DNA of 6,037 nucleotides from Syntrophomonas sp. (GTDB lineage Bacteria; Bacillota; Syntrophomonadia; Syntrophomonadales; Syntrophomonadaceae): positions 1 to 6,037 of the forward strand of contig DLUN01000047.1 in assembly GCA_003444615.1 (NCBI GenBank). Direction: 5' to 3'. Both the position numbers and the translations under genes were made by a program. This document shows, one piece after another, positions 1 to 5,630 of this stretch; the first letter of the stretch is position 1, and each line of letters starts with the position of its first letter. A model generated the notes under the pieces. It saw only the letters and a program-made list of their open reading frames with translations, was not told the DNA's origin and did no database searches.

Positions 1-46
1 GCTGGCTGTAGTCCTGCAGTTCCTGCAGCCGGTATTCACTTCCCAT
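1..46 (-). CDS. spoVR: SpoVR family protein, N-terminal fragment (cut by left edge)
   Basis: Only 15 codons are visible, beginning MGSEYRLQELQDYSQ and running off the left edge. The ATG at 46-44 has an AAGGAG ribosome binding site at 55-60, eight bases away and inside the last codons of yhbH. Five bases separate the yhbH stop from this start, so the two genes are probably translationally coupled. The visible residues form a short amphipathic start like that of clostridial SpoVR proteins, but alone they are too few to prove the family. The call rests mainly on the very common gene order prkA-yhbH-spoVR. SpoVR is a cytoplasmic protein needed for normal spore cortex formation in Bacillus subtilis; its E. 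coli homologue is YcgB, and its biochemical activity is not established. An unrelated downstream gene cannot be excluded. Confidence 0.75.
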   Translation of the reverse strand, partial: MGSEYRLQELQDYSQ

Positions 47-51
47 CCAGG

Positions 52-1221
52 TCACTCCTTTTCCGCAACCATCATTAAACGTCTAAAGGCCGGCCACACA
101 TCGTCCGTATTGCTAATAGCGACAGATACAAAATTGGTTGCCAAAAGATACTTTGAGAAAGCCTCTCGCATAGTTTGGATAGGAGTCCAAGAGGATGAAA
201 TTTCGCAATAACCGAATAAATTGCACAACTCACATAGTTGCTGGGCTTTTTCCACTGCTTGTTCAACATCTTCCGGCCAATTGTCCCCATCACTGCAGTG
301 AACCGCATATACATTCCATATTTGAGGATTGTAGCGCTCGTTAATTATCTCTATGGCTTTTTCATAGCCGCTGCTTATCATAGTGCCGCCTGACTCTCCC
401 CGGTGAAAGAAATCGTCCTCATTCACTTCTTTGGCTGTGGTAGTGTGATTTATAAAAACCAGTTCTACCTGCAGGTAGCGGTAGTGTATAAACTGGTAAA
501 GCAGAAAAAAGAAAGTACGCGCCAAAAACTTTTTATTCTGGTACATGGAACCGGAATTATCCATAATGCATATAACCACAGCATTGGACTGCAGGCGCAA
601 ATCTTCTTTTACCCGCTGGTAGCGCAGGTCTTCTTCACGAAAAGGGAAACGCTGTAACTCCTCATCTTCCCCCAGTTCCCGCTTAATTCTCTGGGTAGAC
701 TGTTTGCGCTTAATCCTTTCCATCATGGAACGCTTTTTAGAAAGCCTGGGGGGTATCCCCTTACGTTGTATACCCCAGCGCCGGTGGCTTTGCTCCGTTT
801 CGGCCCACGCAAATTTGCGCCTTTCTAAAAAAGGCAGATCTATGTTTTCAAATAAATATTCCGCCAGCTGTTCCAGGGTGATCTCGGTATCATACACGTC
901 TTCTCCTTCGATGTTGCCTGGCCCACCCTCGGCACCCGCTCCCCCTGAGCCCCGTAGCTGGCCTATGCGCTGGCCTCGTTTTTCGTCACCCTGGCCGGTA
1001 GCTACACCAGGGCGGTTTTCCCCAAAGACAAATTGGTATTCTTTTAGTCCCCGCACCGGGATTTTGAAGATTTTATCTTTGCTCTTACCGATTATGCTTT
1101 CCTCAGCAACAATACTAGCTAAATTGCGTTTAATGGAATCACGGATGAGTTCACGGTGCCGGCGCCGGTCCTCGGCACTGCGGTCTCGTCCGCCCCAGTC
1201 AAAATCACGGAAGATGGCCAT
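52..1221 (-). CDS. yhbH: YhbH/YeaH family protein (DUF444), VWA-like, 389 aa
   Basis: A full-length DUF444 protein, close to the family's usual size of about 390-430 aa. Residues 1-60 are charged and helical (RDFDWGGRDRSAEDRRRHRE), typical of the family N-terminus. A glycine-rich low-complexity linker spans about 87-108. The C-terminal half is a von Willebrand factor A-like fold. A MIDAS-type metal site is visible as D221-N-S223-G-S225 after the hydrophobic strand VVICIM, with further candidate ligands at T280 (in SGGT) and D311 (in CSDGDNW). There is no signal peptide or membrane segment, so it is predicted cytoplasmic. In MoxR-type systems an AAA+ ATPase works with a VWA protein, and the prkA neighbour makes a similar pairing plausible here; that is inference. 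Homologues are Bacillus YhbH (sporulation) and E. coli YeaH (starvation response). The ATG at 1221 has a GGAGGAG site at 1226-1232, and prkA ends 27 bases upstream. Confidence 0.96.
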   Translation of the reverse strand: MAIFRDFDWGGRDRSAEDRRRHRELIRDSIKRNLASIVAEESIIGKSKDKIFKIPVRGLKEYQFVFGENRPGVATGQGDEKRGQRIGQLRGSGGAGAEGGPGNIEGEDVYDTEITLEQLAEYLFENIDLPFLERRKFAWAETEQSHRRWGIQRKGIPPRLSKKRSMMERIKRKQSTQRIKRELGEDEELQRFPFREEDLRYQRVKEDLRLQSNAVVICIMDNSGSMYQNKKFLARTFFFLLYQFIHYRYLQVELVFINHTTTAKEVNEDDFFHRGESGGTMISSGYEKAIEIINERYNPQIWNVYAVHCSDGDNWPEDVEQAVEKAQQLCELCNLFGYCEISSSWTPIQTMREAFSKYLLATNFVSVAISNTDDVWPAFRRLMMVAEKE

Positions 1222-1248
1222 GATTCTCCTCCTATACCCCTTGGTTCA

Positions 1249-3174
1249 TTAGTCCCTCCACAAATTATTGGCCGCATATTTTAGAATCACATTACAGCAG
1301 CTATCACAGTAACCATTGCGTTTCATTTCTTCTACCATGGCATTGTATTTTTTATTCTGCTCCTCATCACGCACCCGGGCCTGGGTCACTACTCTTGACA
1401 ACTCTCGTACCGAAGCATGCAGCTTTTTCTCAATGGCCTCTTTTAAGGGCTCATAGCTGGTATAGTCTATGGTCTGGTTGTTGCGCAGCAGAGAAAACAT
1501 ATAGGCAGTGACATCACTACGAAAACCACGCGCTGCTGCCCCAGTCAACCCTATCTGGGATTCGATAGAGTCTAAGAATTTTTCATCGGCTTCCAGTTCT
1601 TCACCGGTACTAGGATCTTTGAGTTTAACCTTATTAACAAAGGCCTCGGCATGATCCAGGTAATTATTGAAAAGGGTCTCCGCCTGTTCCCGGTACCCGT
1701 GAATAAAAGCCTGGGTCACTTCTTTTTCCAGGATACGGTGATACTCTTTTTTGATACTGTCCTGGAGGTAACCCAATAGCTTGGCGCGTTCATCATCACT
1801 CATATCAGTGGACTTTACCGCCTTAATCAAAGCTTCCATAACGGTAATGGGATTGATGCAGTTATGCTCCGATTCGGCTAGAGCATTGTCAATAGCTTTC
1901 ATAATAAAGCGGGTGGAAATACCGGTATATCCTTCCCGTCCCGCTTCTTCTTTCAATTCTTTAATATCTGCCTTTTGAGAAGCGTCTTTTTGCATGACCT
2001 CTTCACCGTTATAGATACGCATCTTGGTGATTATATCCACTTTGTTGGAGGGAGTGAGACGGCTGATCACCGCAAACATAGAGGCAACCTCAAGAGTATG
2101 AGGTGCTATATGAGCAGTAAAATTACTCTTGCGCAAAATCTTCTCATATATGCGCACCTCCTGGCTGAGTTCCAGACAGTAAGGCACTTCAATCTTTACA
2201 ATCCGGTCCAAAATCGCTTCATTGGTATGATCCGCCTTAAACTTATTCCATTCTGCCTCATTGGAATGGGCTAAAATAATACCGTCAAAGTAAATCATCG
2301 GGCCTTTGCCGGGAGAGGGTATGGATTTTTCCTGAGTAGCAGTTATGATGGTATGCAGGTATTCAACGTCGTTTTTAAAGACTTCTATGAATTCCACGAT
2401 TCCTCGATTGCCGGTGTTAAAGGCTCCGTTTAGAGATAGTACCCGGGGATCGTCCTCCGGATACAGGTCCATTTTGGAAATATCCACTGAACCCACCAGT
2501 ACAGATGTATCCTGATTATTGGGATCCACCGGCGGAACTACGGCTATACCTTTGCGAGAGCGGATAGAAAAGTCGCTGACGGTTACCGGAAACCGCTCGT
2601 ATTCCCCTTTATATTCATGCACCAGGCGGTAGCGGCAAATCGGACATAAGTCACCTTCAATCTTTACTCCCAGCAATTCTTCAAACTCAGGCCGCAAATG
2701 TTTAGGGATTAAGTGCAGCGGTTCTTCCCGCATGGGACACCCTTCAATAACATAAATGGGGGGGCTGCTTTCCAAAGCCCGTTTCAAGCTTTCCATCAAA
2801 GATGATTTTCCTGACCCTACTGGTCCCACCAGATACAATACTTGACGGGCCTCTTCCCCGCGCATGGCGGCGGCATAAAAATAACGGACTATTTCCATAA
2901 TCGTCTGGTCAATACCATAGAATTCATCTTCAAAAAAGCTATAGATTTTCATGGTTGAATTTCCATATAGTCTCCGCAGCCGGGGGTGTTCATCGGTTTT
3001 TATGGTCTTAACTCCCGGTGCGGTAATTAATCGATACATGCGTTCATGGGCTAGCATAGCTACATCCGGATTGTCTTTTACTATGGACAGGTAATGCAGC
3101 AAGGTGCCCTTAAAATTATTCTTGCGACGATCCTGGCGGTCTTTTTGTATTAAAGCATTGAAATCATGGGACAT
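1249..3174 (-). CDS. prkA: PrkA family AAA+ ATPase (YeaG homologue), 641 aa
   Basis: Full length for the family (Bacillus subtilis PrkA is about 631 aa) and recognisable throughout. The N-terminal AAA+ region (about 20-400) has Walker A GPVGSGKS at 117-124. Other family blocks are EGCPMREEPLHLIP at 144-157, SVDISKM at 229-235 and GNRGIVEF at 255-262. A Walker B/sensor-like segment FDGIILAHSNEAEW lies at 296-309, and R324 sits in LDRIVKIEVPY. The C-terminal PrkA domain (about 410-641) contains KEVTQAF and LKDPSTGEELEADEKFLDSIE. PrkA was first described as a serine protein kinase because of a weak kinase-like C-terminus. It has since been reported to act as an ATP-dependent protease influencing sporulation in B. 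subtilis, so 'kinase' should be used cautiously. The start at 3174 is chosen because of its strong ribosome binding site. Unusual cysteines occur at 177/180 (CPIC) and 623/626/627 (CDSCC). It is the first gene of the prkA-yhbH-spoVR cluster. Confidence 0.97.
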   Translation of the reverse strand: MSHDFNALIQKDRQDRRKNNFKGTLLHYLSIVKDNPDVAMLAHERMYRLITAPGVKTIKTDEHPRLRRLYGNSTMKIYSFFEDEFYGIDQTIMEIVRYFYAAAMRGEEARQVLYLVGPVGSGKSSLMESLKRALESSPPIYVIEGCPMREEPLHLIPKHLRPEFEELLGVKIEGDLCPICRYRLVHEYKGEYERFPVTVSDFSIRSRKGIAVVPPVDPNNQDTSVLVGSVDISKMDLYPEDDPRVLSLNGAFNTGNRGIVEFIEVFKNDVEYLHTIITATQEKSIPSPGKGPMIYFDGIILAHSNEAEWNKFKADHTNEAILDRIVKIEVPYCLELSQEVRIYEKILRKSNFTAHIAPHTLEVASMFAVISRLTPSNKVDIITKMRIYNGEEVMQKDASQKADIKELKEEAGREGYTGISTRFIMKAIDNALAESEHNCINPITVMEALIKAVKSTDMSDDERAKLLGYLQDSIKKEYHRILEKEVTQAFIHGYREQAETLFNNYLDHAEAFVNKVKLKDPSTGEELEADEKFLDSIESQIGLTGAAARGFRSDVTAYMFSLLRNNQTIDYTSYEPLKEAIEKKLHASVRELSRVVTQARVRDEEQNKKYNAMVEEMKRNGYCDSCCNVILKYAANNLWRD

Positions 3175-3182
3175 TTTCCCCA

Positions 3183-3190
3183 ACCTCCTC
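3183..3190 (-). promoter_or_regulatory. Ribosome binding site of prkA (fixes the start)
   Basis: On the minus strand this reads GAGGAGGT, a near-perfect anti-Shine-Dalgarno match, eight bases before the ATG at 3174-3172. The same frame stays open upstream to another ATG at 3252, which would add 26 residues. That site has no comparable ribosome binding site, and the extra residues do not resemble the PrkA N-terminus. The start at 3174 is therefore preferred. Confidence 0.9.
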
Positions 3191-3322
3191 TGGTTACACC
3201 AACTGGCCAAATAATTATTTTCTGGCAAACAAGGTAATATATCTATATGCAAGATATGGGGAATTCTGAAGTCAAACCTTCATATCGACAATAGCCCAGA
3301 GAATCTCCATAAAATGCAACAA

Positions 3323-3349
3323 TTGACAAATATTTCTCTAACGTAATAT
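3323..3349 (+). promoter_or_regulatory. Candidate SigA-type promoter for the flavoenzyme gene
   Basis: A perfect TTGACA -35 box lies at 3323-3328, and TAATAT, a 4-of-6 match to TATAAT, lies at 3344-3349. The spacer is 15 bases, which is short; taking AATATT one base downstream gives 16. Transcription would start near 3356, leaving a leader of about 25 bases before the ATG at 3382, enough for the AGGAGGT site at 3370-3376. Position and the -35 match support it; the spacing weakens it. Confidence 0.4.
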
Positions 3350-3381
3350 TCTTACAGTAGACTGACAATAGGAGGTAAAAC

Positions 3382-5391
3382 ATGCTCTTTGAACCACTGC
3401 AAATAAGGAGTCTAACTATTCCTAACCGGATCATTATGTCCGCCCTGGATTTAGCCTACTGCCCTGATGGACAGGTAAATTCACGCCTGATCAATTTTTA
3501 TGAACAGCGAGCTCGTGGTGGAGCGGGGTTAATAATGATAGGCGGTACAGCTATCATTCCTGAGGGAGTTTATGGAGGGTTCGTTTCCATACATGATGAC
3601 AGTTTTATTGCGGGACACCAGGAGCTTACCAAACGGGTTAAGCAACACGGTGCCCGCATCGGGTTGCAGCTGTTCCACGCTGGCGCTTATTCAATGGCAT
3701 TTAAGAAAGGACAAGAAGTGGTAGCTCCTTCGCCTGTGCCTTCAGGATTAACCAAGCAAATACCGCGGGAGCTGACTTTGGAGGATATCCAGCAGCTAAT
3801 TGAAAACTATGTTCAAGCGGCTCTGCGGGCTAAACGGGCTGGCTATGAGGTTATAGAAATCATTAGCAGTGCCGGGTACCTCATAAATCAGTTCCTCTCT
3901 CCTCTTACCAATCAGCGCCGGGATAAATATGGAGGGTCCTTGGAAAACCGGATGCGTTTTGGTCTGGAAGTGGTGGCTGCCATTCGCCAGCAGGTAGGCT
4001 CAGATATGGTTATGAGTGTTCGCTTAAGCGGCCATGATTATGTTCCTGGCTCTAATACCTGGAGAGAAACCAGTATTTTTGCCCAGGAATTGCAGCAAGC
4101 TTCGGTGGATTTACTGAATATTACCGGAGGGTGGCATCAGTCGCGAGTTCCTCAAATTCAGGCAGAAGTGCCCCGGGGTAACTACGTTTACCTGGCCCAA
4201 AAAATAAGGGAAAAAGTTGATATCCCTGTAGCCATAGGCAACCGCATCAATAACCCGGCTTTAGCCGAGTCTATTCTCCAAAGGGGTCAGGCTGACCTTA
4301 TTTCGATAGCCCGCGGTTTCTTGGCCGATGACCAGTGGGCAAATAAAGCTGGCAGTGGGCAGGCTCATAAAATCCGCAAATGTATTGCCTGTGCCACCTG
4401 TTTGGATGGAGTCTTTCTAGAAAAGTCCCATCCCCCTGGAGTAACCTGTGCTATAAATGCCCAGGCAGGTTTTGAGGAGACCCGCCAGATTAAAACACCT
4501 AAACAACAATACCGGGTACTGGTAATTGGGGCAGGTCCGGCTGGTTTGGAGGCGGCTTGGGTAGCAGCTTGTCAGGGACATCAGGTAGTTGTTCTAGAAA
4601 GGGAGCCACATATAGGCGGCCAGTGGCGATTAGCTGCTGTACCCCCTGGTAAAGAGGAATTCTATTCCCTAATCAAGTACTATCAGGAGGTTCTTGATGA
4701 GCTGGGAGTTGAGATTAAAACCGGTATAGACACCACTGTGACAGACATAGCTGCTGAAAACCCTGACATTATCCTAGTAGCTACTGGCGCCTTACCTAAA
4801 ATGCCTCCTATCCCAGTGGACAAAGAAGCCGTAGTTATGCAAGCCTGGCAGGTATTGGCCGGCGAGCCGGTAAAAGGTGAAAACATTGCAGTGGTAGGCG
4901 GTGGCGCTACCGGCTGTGAGACCGCTATTTATTTGGCTGAGCAAGGAACTCTGAGCGCTGAATCACTCCGGTTTATGATGCGGCATAAAGCAGAGGACAT
5001 AGAAGTCTTGCAGGAACTTTTAACCCAGGGCAGCTACCGGGTCACCCTGATAGAAATGGGCCAGGGTTTAGCTCGAGATATGGTACGGGCTATGCGCTGG
5101 ACAGCCTTAAAACACCTGCGGACTCTGGGAGTAGAAATACACGAACAAACCAAAGTTATAGCTGTTCATGCTGAGGGAATAGAAGTGGAAAGAGATGGCC
5201 ATTCTACAGTGATACCGGCGGATACGGTGGTTTTTGCCACCGGCGTTTCTTCCTGTGATGGACTATATCATGACTTAAAAAACCGTTTTGAAAATGTTCA
5301 CCTGTTGGGTGATGCGGCTCAGCCGGGAAAACTAATCGATGCCATCCACGGGGCTTTTGAAAAGACCAACGATTTACTAGCCGGAAAATAA
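3382..5391 (+). CDS. FadH-like NADH:flavin oxidoreductase (Old Yellow Enzyme/2,4-dienoyl-CoA reductase class), 669 aa
   Basis: A three-part flavoenzyme of the 2,4-dienoyl-CoA reductase/enoate reductase/trimethylamine dehydrogenase class. Residues about 1-330 form the FMN-binding TIM barrel, with the segment SAGYLINQFLSPLTNQRRDKYGGS (split: SAGYLINQFL at 163-172, RDKYGGS at 180-186) and GGWHQSRVPQI at 249-259. Y166 and H252 match the catalytic Tyr166 and His252 of E. coli FadH. A 4Fe-4S site is formed by C334, C337, C340 and C356. The C-terminal half has a FAD-binding GAGPAG (383-388), a second dinucleotide motif GGGATG (506-511) for NAD(P)H, and a closing GD (643-644). Electrons should pass from NAD(P)H through FAD and the cluster to FMN, then to an unsaturated substrate. 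The true substrate (dienoyl-CoA, enoate or other) cannot be read from sequence, so fadH is not assigned. It is predicted cytoplasmic. The start has AGGAGGT at 3370-3376, five bases before the ATG. It is transcribed divergently from prkA, alone. Confidence 0.95.
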   Translation: MLFEPLQIRSLTIPNRIIMSALDLAYCPDGQVNSRLINFYEQRARGGAGLIMIGGTAIIPEGVYGGFVSIHDDSFIAGHQELTKRVKQHGARIGLQLFHAGAYSMAFKKGQEVVAPSPVPSGLTKQIPRELTLEDIQQLIENYVQAALRAKRAGYEVIEIISSAGYLINQFLSPLTNQRRDKYGGSLENRMRFGLEVVAAIRQQVGSDMVMSVRLSGHDYVPGSNTWRETSIFAQELQQASVDLLNITGGWHQSRVPQIQAEVPRGNYVYLAQKIREKVDIPVAIGNRINNPALAESILQRGQADLISIARGFLADDQWANKAGSGQAHKIRKCIACATCLDGVFLEKSHPPGVTCAINAQAGFEETRQIKTPKQQYRVLVIGAGPAGLEAAWVAACQGHQVVVLEREPHIGGQWRLAAVPPGKEEFYSLIKYYQEVLDELGVEIKTGIDTTVTDIAAENPDIILVATGALPKMPPIPVDKEAVVMQAWQVLAGEPVKGENIAVVGGGATGCETAIYLAEQGTLSAESLRFMMRHKAEDIEVLQELLTQGSYRVTLIEMGQGLARDMVRAMRWTALKHLRTLGVEIHEQTKVIAVHAEGIEVERDGHSTVIPADTVVFATGVSSCDGLYHDLKNRFENVHLLGDAAQPGKLIDAIHGAFEKTNDLLAGK

Positions 5392-5403
5392 AGACGCAGA
5401 TTA
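5392..5403 (+). repeat. Left arm of inverted repeat (AGACGCAGATTA)
   Basis: The arm begins immediately after the flavoenzyme stop codon. ACGCAGATTA (5394-5403) is the exact reverse complement of TAATCTGCGT at 5597-5606. AGACGCAGA (5392-5400) is the exact reverse complement of TCTGCGTCT at 5610-5618. The two arms bracket about 200 bases. Short CGCAGA-type repeats like this are, as far as I recall, common in intergenic DNA of many bacteria; that recollection is unchecked. Confidence 0.6.
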
Positions 5404-5538
5404 CACGGATTACTCGCAATTGTCACCTGAAGAACAAACCACGATAAATGAAAATATTGCTGGTCGGCTTTAGCAGGAGTATTAGCCGGCGGGCGACGTA
5501 CGACGAGCCGTTGCAACACACGCCGTCCCCTAAAAACA

Positions 5539-5566
5539 AGTAGCCGAAGCTTTAGCTTCGGCTACT
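5539..5566 (-). terminator. Rho-independent terminator of etfA (possibly also acting on the plus strand)
   Basis: A perfect 12-bp stem (AGTAGCCGAAGC paired with GCTTCGGCTACT) encloses a 4-base loop. Read on the minus strand it is followed within three bases by TGTTTTTA, a T-run typical of intrinsic terminators, about 65 bases after the etfA stop codon. On the plus strand the hairpin is followed by CTCGCTTAG with no T-run. It may still slow convergent transcription from the flavoenzyme gene, for which no other terminator is visible. Confidence 0.8.
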
Positions 5567-5596
5567 CTCGCTTAGCTATGACATTAATTATCTAAA

Positions 5597-5618
5597 TAAT
5601 CTGCGTTTCTCTGCGTCT
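5597..5618 (-). repeat. Right arm of inverted repeat, two tandem TCTGCGT units
   Basis: Two 10-base units, TCTGCGTTTC and TCTGCGTCTC (starting at 5600 and 5610), match at nine of ten positions. Each is complementary to part of the left arm at 5392-5403. The arm lies between the etfA stop and its terminator hairpin, so it would be in the etfA 3' untranslated RNA. Confidence 0.6.
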
Positions 5619-5630
5619 CAGAATATCTTT

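Larger units (their letters stand above)
3175..3381. other. Divergent intergenic region between prkA and the flavoenzyme gene
   Basis: This AT-rich, 207-base region must hold the promoters of both divergent transcripts. On the plus strand there is a TTGACA box (described separately). On the minus strand, toward prkA, three weak signals are visible. One is TTGTCGAT at 3284-3291, one base off the Spo0A box TTGTCGAA. The second is an AAATATT (3329-3335) and CATTTTAT (3309-3316) pair that loosely resembles a SigE promoter, but its 12-base spacer is short. The third is a TTGACT at 3270-3275 with no good -10 element. A short inverted repeat, ATATCT/AGATAT with a 7-base gap, lies at 3239-3257. None is strong enough to name the prkA promoter. 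No small gene with a ribosome binding site was found. Confidence 0.6.
5392..5630. other. Convergent intergenic region with repeat-like sequence
   Basis: This 239-base segment lies between the flavoenzyme stop and the etfA stop. From left to right it holds an AGACGCAGATTA repeat end; an AT-rich stretch; a weak GTCGGCT/AGCCGGC hairpin (5463-5469 and 5484-5490, one G-T pair, 14-base loop); a GC-rich stretch (5485-5530); the strong terminator-like hairpin; and the inverted TAATCTGCGT...TCTGCGTCT end. No coding frame with a ribosome binding site is apparent. Its mixed base composition and internal repeats suggest a repeat insertion or remnants rather than simple gene spacing. Confidence 0.6.

Noticed and set aside
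704..1252. 182-codon open frame on the plus strand
   Set aside because: It lies antisense to yhbH, has low-complexity Ser/Pro/Arg-rich composition, no ribosome binding site and no recognisable domain.
1781..2274. Two open frames on the plus strand (65 and 99 codons)
   Set aside because: Both are antisense to strongly conserved prkA sequence and have no family features.
3175..3252. Upstream in-frame start for prkA at 3252, adding 26 residues
   Set aside because: No ribosome binding site there, the added residues do not resemble PrkA, and GAGGAGGT sits at ideal distance before 3174.
3239..3257. ATATCT/AGATAT inverted repeat as a regulator-binding site
   Set aside because: The arms are only 6 bases of AT-rich sequence, which is expected by chance; no regulator gene lies nearby.
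3243..3434. 63-codon minus-strand frame spanning the divergent promoter region
   Set aside because: It overlaps the start of the flavoenzyme gene, has no family resemblance, and would cover both promoters.
5204..5519. Two minus-strand frames overlapping the flavoenzyme 3' end
   Set aside because: They are antisense to the conserved FAD-binding end of that gene or made of repeat sequence, with no domain signal.
5597..5618. Start of a CRISPR array or tandem-repeat array
   Set aside because: Only two short 10-base units are present, with no spacers or further copies.
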